Assembly (NCBI GenBank): GCA_963693085.1
Contig: OY856409.1
Coordinates: 1,335,413,415-1,335,477,414, forward strand
Source: Alisma plantago-aquatica
Lineage: Eukaryota > Streptophyta > Magnoliopsida > Alismatales > Alismataceae
Length of the DNA stretch: 64,000 nt
Reading direction: 5' to 3'
The notes beneath the pieces are model-generated. The model ran no database searches. It had not been told where the DNA came from and saw nothing but the letters and a program-made list of their open reading frames with translations. Positions 24,209 through 35,349 of the stretch are shown here, in pieces (positions within the stretch are counted from its first letter, which is position 1; each line of letters opens with the position of its first letter). The position numbers and the translations under genes are program-made.

Positions 24209-24572
24209 GGATGAAGGCGGATCGGGAAATGCTAACTTGGTGGTAAAATCACGTGAGTTACAATTTCTTAGAAGGTCATATATACATCCTCAGGCAAACA
24301 AAATGGAAAACATAACTACCCCAATGCATGGGCTAATTAGGTCAAACTTGATGGTGAAAGTATAGTGATGATAAAAAAAAACTTGTTCCTAAACATGGGA
24401 GATGGATCATATTGTCCTAGGTAGTATCATTGGGACGCTGCATGTCGAGTCTTCAGATATTTGAACAAGGTCTCAGTTTATTTTTGTAGGCTTGTGTAAG
24501 TGAGGTGCATTGTCTATCGGCCTTTTTGCTTCTCTTATTTCTCTGCTCGTGGAACATTATTTATTAGACGTT
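24209..24572 (+). mobile_element. Extra stretch with a Copia RNase H fragment
   Basis: The sequence between CATATTAGT and AAGATGCACATAC is about 364 bp here but only 18 bp in the paired LTR at 28468. Inside, at about 24415-24465, the plus strand reads YCPR*YHWDAACRVFRYLNK, which is the Copia RNase H phrase (compare QCHWDVAHQVLRYLK at 10700). The rest of the stretch has no clear reading. It is either an insertion of rearranged Copia DNA or a patch lost from the other copy. Confidence 0.55.
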
Positions 24573-25058
24573 AAGATGATCGGGAAGATGCACATACATC
24601 AAGAGAGAGTAAAATTAGGTTGATTTCTCAATATGGATATTGGAATGCAACATACATCAAGTGGGAGAGTAATCATAATTCCTCAATATGATTAATGAGA
24701 TGCAACATACATTATAAGAGAGAAAATTCGATCAATTACTCAATATGATTGATGAGATGCAACATACATTAACAGAGAGAGAAAAGTCATATCAATTACT
24801 CAATATAACTCATAGGAGATGCAACATACCTCTATATGTGAGTCAACTTGTCAAACCCTTAACCTTAGATCCAAATTAGGGTTCCAAAGTTCGAAACACC
24901 TATGGTTGAGAAAAGATCACCATATGAATTGTTTCTTGAGATCACAAGGCTTTGACGGCTCTTCCAAGGAAGTTGAATAGGAGGATTAGGGAGAATGTTA
25001 AAAGTCATGTCCTATTGGTCAAGTGATTTCTATGCATGTGAAGGCCATGAAGAGGGGT

Positions 25059-25067
25059 CTATATATG
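25059..25067 (-). promoter_or_regulatory. Minus-strand TATA-like box of the 3' LTR
   Basis: CATATATAG on the minus strand has a counterpart at 28961-28969 in the other LTR copy. Confidence 0.4.
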
Positions 25068-26979
25068 TAGGACTATTAGGCTTGGGTAGTAAGAAACTTA
25101 CCTATTTTTGTTTATTAGGGAAAATATGTAATGTATATTGTAAAGGAGAAAAGTTAAGCATTCGTTAACATGTAATGGGAAAGAATAAATATAATAAAAC
25201 ATCATTTCCCTTTCATTTATTTATGTCTATGTTTTTAATGTATTTCCTTTCTTTCAACAACTTGGTCACCAAAGTATTGACTACTACATTTACAATTAAG
25301 AGACTTCTAAATATCTCGTTGTGTATTTATTTACTCAATGTAAACATGTATAATAATTTAGTTTACAATTATATATTTATTAACTTCCTTGCTATAATTA
25401 AATTGATCAACCTCTTATATACACTTATTCATCCCATTTTGGAATAACTTTCTCACAATGTTTCTCTTCTCATTTTAGAGTAATTGAAACATGAATAACA
25501 ATTTTATTCAAATAACACGCATCTATTTACTAATATTAAGTTAGATCCAAAATTCTGAATTTGAGGCAACCATATATATTGCTAATATATTTTACATTAA
25601 TTAAGCAAAGGAAAAAAGTTCTAATATATTTTTTATATCAAAAACTAATTGTTATAGACATATAAGTTTCAAATCAAAAGGGCAAGAATATTTTCTATCA
25701 ATTCATTTTCCTATTTTCTTTGTTGTTAACGATTTTAGGAGGTAATAGGGAAGTTTACTAAGGAAATCATTTCGTCGAGATTATTATGATTATTTTTTTG
25801 AATTTAAGTAATTAGTTACATAAATCTAAGAATGTTTATTTATTTTCAAACAAATATATAATCAAGTTAAATATATCTGTTTCGTTTATGGTATGCTAAT
25901 GTAATCATTTTCATTTATTTATTGTTTTCAAACATTGAGGAGAGAGAATTAGTTCTTTCAAGTTTGTTCTAATTGATTAAAATATTCATGTATTCCACGT
26001 TGTTGTAATTACCTCGCTTTATATATCTATAACTCATATTATATTTTTGGATAGTAAATTCATTTTAAGATTTTCCACCATGATAAAATTTCCATAAATT
26101 TATCATGCATGCGCAGTATTGTTTTCCTTTATATTATACCATAATTTTATTAATTACAACTTTACCTAAATTATATATGTATAGGCCATACAAGTTGATT
26201 TGTACTACTTATTTAATGTAATAGATATTTTTAATTAATAACTCGTTTAATATTTTTTGCCTTATCTTACATTTTCTTTTCTTAATGAAATTAGGATAGT
26301 TATGATTGTTCATATATTGTGAAACTTGACACCCAAGGTAATTGGGACCCAATGACCATGTTCTTACCAATATATTTGGGTTTTGTAGTTTCCTTTAATC
26401 CGTTTTCATACAATTAGAATTTTGATCTCATCACCATTATATAATTATAACATTACATCATTACCATCATTATTTATTATGTAGAGTCCTGTTGTCTTAT
26501 CATTGTTACCAAAAGAGTTTCCTTAGATTATTATGGACAAAGATCCATATTTTACCTATTTATGGTATGTTATTTATATTCATGGACATGAAAACAATAA
26601 TTATTATTCTAATTTGTGTATTAAGCATATTATACTTCTGATTAAACATATTTTTAGCCATTATGTGGATACTAGTTCTCAAAGAAAACATATGTAACAT
26701 ATTTAATGAATTTACCTACATGTTAGCACTTAATTAAGTTATTATGCTAATACAAGTGTATTTTGATATGTGATGTTTATTATAGAACTTTATACAACTT
26801 AAATGTTATATTTTTTCAACCTAAATATGTATTAGGTTACCATGAGTTATTCATGTTATGTAATTAACAATATACATTAAGGCATAACTCTATCCTTGTT
26901 TGGTCAAATGTAAGGAACCAATCTTACTAACCTTCTAGTAAGAGAGTAGGATATAGTCCTAGATTTCGCTACTACAACA

Positions 26980-27395
26980 CTCCACTTTTTAAAAAGATTT
27001 TGCCATCAAAATCTAATCATCCATATATTATCATCAAATTTCTCTCTACCCCTTAAAAAGTTTGACCTAATAAATAAAACTAAGCAACTCTTAAATTAAT
27101 TAGGGCTATATATACAACTTTTTGTCGTGAATACTTTAGGTGTTTATATTGTTCAGAAGTCATGGATCTAGCTAACATGCCCTACCCACCAAGGGTTGAG
27201 TCTTAGGTCCTTCTGATTCTAACATAACAACCACATGGTTCACGTCTCAAAACTAAAGATACAACTTCCCACGTCTTAGAGGGGTAGGTCAACTAAACTT
27301 TTTGTGCATGCCATATCTTCTTAGGATAAACATATTAATGGAGATAAAATTGAAACAGTTAAATTAACCAACCATAGATGGCTCTGATGCCATAT
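26980..27395 (-). other. Short internal region, about 416 bp
   Basis: The plus-strand left end (26980-27016) is, on the minus strand, a degraded chromovirus polyprotein end (LDFDGKIFLKSG) with a polypurine tract AAAAAGTGGAG next to the LTR. The right end holds the primer binding site. No other coding sequence exists. The internal region is only about a tenth of the length of its LTR. Confidence 0.65.
27380..27392 (-). other. Primer binding site, minus strand
   Basis: On the minus strand it reads TGGCATCAGAGCC, one base from the standard tRNA-Met site, three bases from the LTR end at 27396. Confidence 0.75.
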
Positions 27396-29106
27396 TGTAA
27401 GGAGTGGGACCCAAAAGGGGATCCACTCCCTACTTAATTTGAGGAATAAACCTATATAATACAAACACACTACAAAGACATGATGGAATAGGTGTATTTT
27501 TTCATTTCTCAAATAATGGTAACAAGGCCAAAGTATAGCTATGGAATATAAAAGATCTAACTATTACAATGCTCTTTATAACATCATCCTTCACAATGCA
27601 GGGTGATACAATAAGAAACTAAAACTATAATATGTGATCATGAAAGGGTTATCTAACCACCTTGAATCTATCTCTCAAGAAGGATCAACTACACCTACAA
27701 TTGTCCTTTGTTCTCTCTTCCCTACTCTCTACCTAAGGGGTTGGAAGCATATCCCACAAGAGAAGACAAATATGGAAATTATCATCACAAAATCTGGTAT
27801 GAACATATTAAATGGGGTTGAGCAACATTAGGAAAAAAGACATCAAATATAACAAGGTTTCCTAATCCAAGAGGAAAAGTACCATCCACTTGGATATCAA
27901 AGAGAAAAAGTTTAAAGAGAATTAACAAGTCATTAGATTATGTATTTATGAAAAAGGATATTAATAACAGTAAGGACTATTGTCATATAACAATGTTTAT
28001 AACTAGTCTTGTAAAACAATTAGACTAATTTTATTTATGTAGGGTCAACACCCATAAAATATCAAACCTAGGTATTTGGGTGAAAAATGCACACATGGGC
28101 AGAATACACATGTCCTTTATATGTACGAGTGGAATATGCACACTCAGGATGGAAAATGTACATCCAAATATTATGGAAGTACATATGTACTACTACTACA
28201 AATAAACTTAGTCTACTTGTACACACATAAAATATAAAGGCAAGATACAAGTTTAGTCAACATCAATCAAATTCAAGTAAAGAGAATGAGATCATCCATT
28301 TATTTTATACAAATAGGTTAGAGGACCTTTAGTCATAAGATCTCATGGAGTCAATACCAAACTAGGGTACAATATCAAGGAAATGGGAACTTCAAATATA
28401 TTTAACAATACTCAAGGATTAAAAAATGAGATGCCTCATATGGGAACAGTTTATTGGTCATATTAGTTTTGCCTAGATAATCAGGAAGATGCACATACAT
28501 CAAGAGAGAGTAAAATTAGGTTGATTTTTCAATATGGATAGTAGAATGCAACATACATCAAGAGATAAAGAGAGAGAGAGAGGAATCAGAATTGCTCAAT
28601 ATGATTAGAGAGACATAATACACATTAGGAGAGAGAAAAGTCAATAGATTAATATGATTAATGAGATGCAACATACATTAAGAGAGAGAAAAGTCAGATC
28701 AGTTGCTCGATATAACCCATAGAGAATGAAACATACCTCTAGATGTGAGTCAACTTGTCAAAGTCCAAACCTGAGATCCAAATTAGGATTTCAAGGTTTA
28801 GTGACACTGATGGTGGAGGAAAGATCACCATATGATTCCTGGTATTATAAGGCTTTGATGACTCTTATGAGGAGCTTGAATATGAGGACACAGATGAAGG
28901 TTAGGAGTCATGTCCTATTGGTCGAGTAATTTCTATATGTGTGATGGCCATGAAGAGGGGTATATATAGAACTATTAGACTTGTGTGCAAGAAGCTTATT
29001 TATTTATTTTTACTAGTGAAAATATGTAATGTATATTATAAAGGAGAAAAGTTAAGCATTCATTAACACGTAATAGGAAAGAATAAATATAAGAAAATGT
29101 CATTTT
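27396..29106 (-). repeat. 5' LTR, proximal 1.71 kb
   Basis: It aligns with 19351-20145 followed by 23928-25207 of the left copy, which defines the solo LTR and the 24209 insert as later events. A minus-strand TATA-like box lies at 28961-28969. The LTR is broken at 29107 by a sequence starting TGTAAGAACCC. Confidence 0.8.
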
Positions 29107-29673
29107 TGTAAGAACCCTACCCTAGGTTTTGGGCTAACCCTATTTTTTTTTGCTTAAGTAAGTTGCTTAGAACTTCAATCTAATCCTTTGAGGTATTTTG
29201 TAATCATGGGCATGTTTATGTTTCAAGTTTGGTTCTGTTTGAATGATGTTTGAACAGTGTTTGCTTATTTTGGACCAAAGTGCAATTTACCCAAGTTGAA
29301 GGGTTATCTTGCAATATGTCACATGATGAGTGTTCCCTTAGTGCGTTAGAATCATAAGAGAGAGAATGATGCTATTGGGAGCCTTGTGAAGAGTCCAAGT
29401 ATGAAGTTCAACATGTGTGAATGATGCTTGTGCTTTATGTGCTAGTTTTGATGTAAACTGCAAATTACCCAAAATGAAGGGTTGCTATGCAATTTATCAT
29501 CTCTAGAGTGTTCCTTCTCTCTTGGAATCATCTAGAGGAGAGAGTAAAAGGTGTGCAACTTGTTTGGATCTTGTTTGTATGGTAACATCTTTGGTGATAG
29601 ATGGAACACATGTATGAGGTGTGTTTTGCTCTTAAGATGGGTTATCCTGGGTTAGAGAACCTTATAGAGGCTG

Positions 29674-29853
29674 CCTATCGGTTTGTGGGTGTGTAGGGTT
29701 GTACCCTATCAATTTTTGAAGTGTGTAGGGTGGTGCTCTATCGGTTTGTGAGTGTGTGGGGTTGTGCCTATCACTTTGTGAGTGTATGGAGTATGCTCTA
29801 TCGATTTGTGAGTATGTTGGGTTTTGCTATGTCGGTTTGTGATGGGTGTAGAG
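29674..29853 (+). repeat. Minisatellite, six units of about 30 bp
   Basis: Units begin CTATCGGTTTGTGAGTGTGT or close variants and end in GGTTGTGC-like sequence. Six degenerate units can be counted upstream of the presumed TATA box. Confidence 0.8.
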
Positions 29854-30025
29854 GTTTGGCATATCAGACATGATCTTAGAAAGATATCTAGAGTATGAGA
29901 TCTATACTAAATCATATCACCATGTCTTACATGTTGTTTCATGTGCCTCTTTTCTCATGTACAAGTGTTTCCTAAGCTCCTAAGGTGATGACACCTCTCC
30001 TTTGATCTCCCTTCCTTCACTCAAG

Positions 30026-30032
30026 TATATAA
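30026..30032 (+). promoter_or_regulatory. Presumed LTR TATA box
   Basis: TATATAA followed by CCCCCTCCTTCTTCACAC is a typical plant pol II core promoter layout. It lies about 920 bp after the LTR start. No downstream coding sequence was recognised. Confidence 0.5.
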
Positions 30033-30689
30033 CCCCCTCCTTCTTCACACAAGTAAACCCTTTCATTCATCCTTGTTCCTCTCCTCTTGTTGGACGAGCT
30101 TGGATCTTTTGGAACTAGAGGAATCTCCATGGAGCTTGGGAGGTCGAGTTCCTTGCTCATGGTGATTCTTGGTTCAACTTCCATCTTGGTAAGTTTATGT
30201 TTCATTGATGGCCATGCCTTTAAGCTCTCTTCTTTGTCTTCTTTTTACACTCTCAGCCATGGATCATACCTTGGATGAAGGTTTATTGGGACGTGGTTCC
30301 CTCTCCTTCTTTCCTTTCTTCTTGAGCTACCATAACCATGACATCTTCTTCTTCTTTCTTGAGGTGATGTTGAAATCGAGTTGGGACTCTTGATGGATCA
30401 TCTTCAAGTTGAGGAACGTGTGATTTGGAGCCTTGATCGTGGAAGCTTGGACTCTTGATATAGACCTTCTTGAGGCAGGTTATATAGCTCTTAACCTCCT
30501 TTTTTATTATCACTCTTTATATGCTTAAGTTGTTCTTCATCTTTAGATTGTGTACCTCTTATAAGTTAAGTAGCTAGTGATTGTTTTGAGGATTGTTTTG
30601 GATGAAGGAACATCATTTAAGATGTTGCCCATGTCTTGCTTTTTCTTGATTTTTTAAGTGGATGGACTAGTGATCGAGCTCCTATGGAT

Positions 30690-31460
30690 GAAGATGACTA
30701 AGTCGACACTTAGGTGGTGAATGGTCATCATGACCTATGATGCATGCTTAAACCGACACAACATGCTGCAAGTGGTCATGACTTGGGGGGGGCGATAGGC
30801 TTGGAAGGATGCTCAACCGTCATGCCCTAGAGGGTGCCCTGACTGATATGAATGGTTAGTCCGACATTCTTTGAGGAGGAGTTAACCTATAATGCTCTAG
30901 AGGTACTTAAATCTATGTGTTGCCAACCAATAGCCTTTGATGATTACTACTCGTCATGCCCTAGATGGGGCTAGGCCGATACACCTTGCTAGACCATTAT
31001 GACCATGAGGATAACTTGTGTGAACTGATTTGTTTTGAGTGATAATTGTGATGCCTTGATGGTGCAAGAAGTTGGCATGAACTAACCCTAACCCTAGTGA
31101 TGCCCGTCATGCCCTTAGGGAGGTGCTGCCTGTGACACTATGTGATGCCCAATACCCCTCTAAGAATGGATGCCCGACACACCATGTATTTCCCGTCACA
31201 CCTTAGGGTGGTGATGCCCATCATACCCCTCCAAGGGTTGATGCCCGATACACCTTCAAGAAGGGTTGCTCATCATACTTTCAAAGATCTAAACTGATAC
31301 ATCCCTTGTGTGGATAAACTGACACCTCTAGTGTAGTTACCGTCACACCATATGTCAATGAACCCAATATGATTGGACAAGATGCCCTAAACCAATATAC
31401 CACAAGAGGGTCTAATCCAATACCTTTGGTTGATGGGGTGAAACCGATATCACTTGATGA
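30690..31460 (+). repeat. Degenerate CCGACA/CCCGTCA-type short repeats
   Basis: Many variants of GATGCCCGACACACC, GATGCCCATCATACC and CCCGTCACACC follow each other at irregular spacing, with no coding frame. The same run recurs in the duplicated copy at 61083-61690. Confidence 0.65.
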
Positions 31461-32032
31461 AGGTTGAAGGGTATGTCTGGATACTCAATGATGTACACAT
31501 ATGAGCAATATGTGATATAGAAGGGTGTTGTTTTGGATAATGTATGAACAATGTTAATTGCTTCTCCTTAAGCTAGTACACACCATAGGATGATGTTGAT
31601 ATGAGTGGTCCATATTTAACAAAAGATCTTAGCCCTAAACTCTTCAACAACATGGGAAGTAATGGATGTAGGATTCGATGGTTGAGTATCCATATGTTAA
31701 CTTTAATCATGGAATAATATGACTCATGTGCTCATCTTAATGAAATATTATAATCCATGGAAAGTGTCAACTATATTTCCTTTTCATATAATCTTAACTT
31801 GTGGAGTAGCATTAATGATAAAACTATGTGAATATACATGAGGGTGGTGATAAGCCTTGTGGGAATAAAAGGTGACAGCATTTGTGTAGAAATCATCTGA
31901 ACAAGTCTAATGACTTTATAGGTGCCTTGTGGATAGTTTGAAGTGAAACCCTCTAGTTATGTAACCTATGGTTCAATCTCCTTATTGTGATATGTGGATA
32001 ATGATTTGTAATAATTAATAATGTATGGGTCA

Positions 32033-35000
32033 TGTAACGTCCCCAGATTTTCACCTTCTCAAAACCCCATGGAGATGAGAAGACAAAATCCAAAAACGTT
32101 AGCAATTATATCATAGAGCTATGCGGAAGCATAATATGCATACATGAACATACAACCATAACATACTCAACATTCAACATGCATATTTATACAATATGAA
32201 TTATTACAAAATGATTTACAGTTACATATTGAATGAAAATTCTATAAGTTTGAACATGTATGCTAACAGGATCTTAGACAATAGGTACAACCTGTACAAC
32301 TGCTCACTCCCATCTTTTTCCTCCCATGCTATCTCTGAACCTAAAACATACGTGAAACAACGAATCAACACACAAGGTGTTGTGCACATGGGTAGAAAGA
32401 TACCTATTAATATGTTTGCATAATTGAAATAACTTGAGAAAGAAAGATTAAAAGAAAACATTATTTAAAGCGATAATCAGGTAAACATTCCTTTTATTGC
32501 ATTCACTTTGATGCGATTGTACTACACATACTTGCAGTTGACTTACATCTAGTGTGAGCAATATAGTATCATCATACATCTAACATGGGCCAAGGAATCA
32601 TACATCCATGTTAGGCAACATACATCCACACCAGGCTATGTGCTGTAGTAGCTACAACCCATCATACTCATTTATGATCTATTAGATTTGGCGAAGTATA
32701 ACTCATACTAGTTCAACCAAGTAATCATATCCAAATATGAGCATTCAAGATATTACATATCATAGGCAACCATAAAACTAGTCTTATACTTAATAAATCC
32801 CACGTACCTGAGTTCAGAGATTTCTAATCATTCTTGCTCATCTAGATATCTGGTCATCACCTGGTTAATAACAAAATCATATACTAGCATCAGATTATGA
32901 TCATCTTAACCCTAGTCATGTTCATTTTAGGGTTTACTTAGATCATTATGTTATTCTCATGATTACTTGTATTCTTACCTTATATTTATCTTACTGATGT
33001 CATTTTCCAGATTACAGTTCATCAACTGGATATACACATGTGTCACATTATTATGTGGACATATTTAACATTATGTCACTTTCATTAACCATATTAGGGT
33101 TACATCACATGTATTAAGGGTGCTCTTCATATAACATGCATTCTATGCATCATCATGATCTCATAATTAAATCTGAGTTTCCAAATACAGATATGAGTTT
33201 ACTCTGTAAATTTCATCATTTATTGAGCATGCATGTATTTGTTACATTTTCTTTAGGGTTATTATCCCTAATTAGCCTTATGGAGCAATTTACATGATTT
33301 CATACATCAACATGACCATAACTGGCATCATATGCATTATAAACATGAATATAGACTTACTGACATGTTATCATAATTTTAGAGTATTGTTTGATATTTA
33401 TTGTCCATCATATGAGCATTTCACATCTTACATGATATCACTATTATTAGTTCAACAAAAGACTAATATTATGGCCCCATGTTATTCTACTTATTTTTCA
33501 GAACATTTCGGTACCTTACTTGTATTTTTCTGACAAGTAGACTATTTTCTACAATTTATTGAAGAACTGCATATATTCTAGGTTTTTACCTCTTAGTGGC
33601 CAATCAAATTGCGCCATGTGTCCTGTGATCCTACTGGTCAGGCATGGGTCAACCATCTGGTCCAGTGCAGTTCACTTCCTCTGGACCCGGTTTGATCATG
33701 AATCGGTCGGTTTGGGGGATTGGACCCGGTCTCCTTCTTTTCCTCGTCTCGTGCTCATCCAAGTCCCGAGCAGGACTCCGTTCTTCTGATACGTGAGATC
33801 CGCCTCCACGACAAGCACCTCCATAGATCGGTGGCCATGCTCTCCTCTCTTTCTCGTGAATCACGATCTTAGGTCTCGTCTAGTACAACGCACGTCCGCG
33901 TGAGCACCTGCGGGTGGTCCTTCTCTTTCATTTAGCGATCCAGCCCGCGGTCTCTATTTCCTCTGTGAAATAGAGCACCGCCGCACGGGCTCTCCTCCGG
34001 TGAGCAAACCAGGTCGCAATGGCTCCTTGTGGCTTGATCCTTCATGATGCAAAGTTCCAAGGTAGGTAGATGGGGCTCTGTGGCTAAGAGCTCTGGGTGG
34101 TGCTCCACTGCAACCCATCGTCGTCTGGAAAAGAAAAGGGGAAACTTGACCTGCTCCTCATCTGACTCTCCCAACGATCCAAAATGTTGCATAAAGACTT
34201 CCAAAACTCGACCAAAGCATATGATTGGGCGTATCCCCAACCATCTCAAAGGGACAGTTGAGCCCTGAAGATCCACTCTAATTCTAGAGTTCGGATTCCA
34301 AACGACGGTGTGAAATGGGGATCTGGGTTCCCTTCTCCAATGATTGTGTTTGAGGTTGCAGGGAGACAGGAAAGGGTAGATGAAGCTAAGAGCAAGATGA
34401 TAACCTCTCAGCTGACTCTACGAAGCCTTGAGGACCATTTTTGTAAGGGTTGTACCCCTCCTGATCTGCTCTGCATCATAGACGATTCTAGCCTATGCTC
34501 TGCGATTGCAGGTGGAGATGAGAGAGGGAAACGGTGAGAAGAAATGGTGACACATACCATCTCAGGCAATGTATAAAGGGTCGTTGGGCACCCCCTAGAA
34601 TTCAGGATCTATTCTGGTACTCAAGATTCCACTTTGGTTCCTGATTCTCGCTTGGATCGGTGGGGATGATCCACTGCCAAGTCAAATGTTACTGTTCTGC
34701 CCATTTCGGATGTGGAAGATGAACTAGAGGCTGCATGATCGCCATCCTACAGTCATAGCTTCTGTACTACAATATCATCCCACTAAAACAGCGCACATCT
34801 AAAGTCCTCAAGGCTGCATGACATATCATAGTCACGTCCCAAAATATTTCTTAAATTAACCGGTTGACCAAGGTTTGGCAGAACATTAGAATGAAATGTA
34901 AACAACTTCAACTCTTATATCTTCTAGTAGAAACCTCTTATTTGCATGAAACTTGAACCATAGGTCCTTCACAACCCAAGGCCTCACACTACTAAGTTTG

Positions 35001-35349
35001 AGATGCATATTGCAACAATTGTTCATGTAACTTAATTCCTCGATTAGTCTCATAATTAAGTGTGTAAACCTCAACTATAAATCAATTATTCACAAAACTT
35101 TGATGAAACAATTTCAATCTCAATATCTTGATCGTCATGCATTCCAATATTCATAACTGAACCATTTGGGTTCCTATATACCCTATTTGATACCCCAAAG
35201 TCATAACTACTCCAAAGTGGTACATATATAAATATATTGGGATTAGGGTACACATCAATTATCCTCCAAATCAACATAATTCACACTTGTTTGATTTGAC
35301 TGTATAACACATCATGGTCCATGAAAACCCTAAAATCTAGATTATCACA
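32033..35349 (-). repeat. Array LTR 1 (outer, 3' LTR on the minus strand)
   Basis: Its plus-strand ends are TGTAACGTCCCC and GATTATCACA. A minus-strand TATA box CCTTTATAC is at 34571-34580, and the GC-rich R-U5 part is at about 33600-34550. It shares variants with the right third of LTR 4 (for example CGACCAAAGC and CCCCAACCATC) that LTRs 2 and 3 lack. Open frames inside it (33559-33789, 33932-34276) are not genes. Confidence 0.9.
34571..34580 (-). promoter_or_regulatory. LTR 1 TATA box, minus strand
   Basis: CCCTTTATAC on the minus strand stands at the boundary between the AT-rich U3-like and the GC-rich part. It is conserved in all four LTRs (39836-39845, 45092-45101, 50344-50353). Confidence 0.55.

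Larger units (their letters stand above)
19351..26979 (-). repeat. 3' LTR (net about 3.84 kb) with two later insertions
   Basis: Its plus-strand ends are TGTAAGG at 19351 and CTACAACA at 26979, so on the minus strand it begins TGTTGTAG and ends CCTTACA. It is interrupted by a solo LTR at 20146-23927 and carries an extra 0.36-kb stretch at 24209-24572. A minus-strand TATA-like CATATATAG is at 25059-25067, at the same place as in the right copy. The 25200-26960 part is very AT-rich and has no copy in the window to compare with. Confidence 0.75.
19351..29106 (-). mobile_element. Non-autonomous chromovirus-type LTR element, left LTR, internal region and part of right LTR
   Basis: The same long sequence starts at 19351 and at 27396 (both TGTAAGGAGTGGG) and can be followed for over 1.7 kb in both. 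Between the LTRs are only about 416 bp. Next to the right copy stands a minus-strand primer binding site (27380-27392). Next to the end of the left copy stands a minus-strand chromovirus tail and polypurine tract (26980-27016). The element therefore reads right to left: 5' LTR at 27396 onward, 3' LTR at 19351-26979. The right LTR is broken at 29107 by another element, and the rest lies beyond the window. It encodes no protein. Confidence 0.8.

Noticed and set aside
19351..29106. Two independent insertions at 19351 and 27396
   Set aside because: The primer site and polypurine tract on the inner sides of the two copies show that they are the paired LTRs of one element.
30087..30513. Host gene first exon downstream of the TATA box at 30026
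   Set aside because: Short frames on both strands without domain; a GGTAAGT-like donor near 30187 exists but no matching coding exon follows. An LTR transcript leader fits better.
33559..34537. Open frames repeated in every array LTR (75-141 codons, both strands)
   Set aside because: They repeat only because the LTRs repeat, lie in the GC-rich R-U5 part, have frames that differ in length between copies, and show no known domain.
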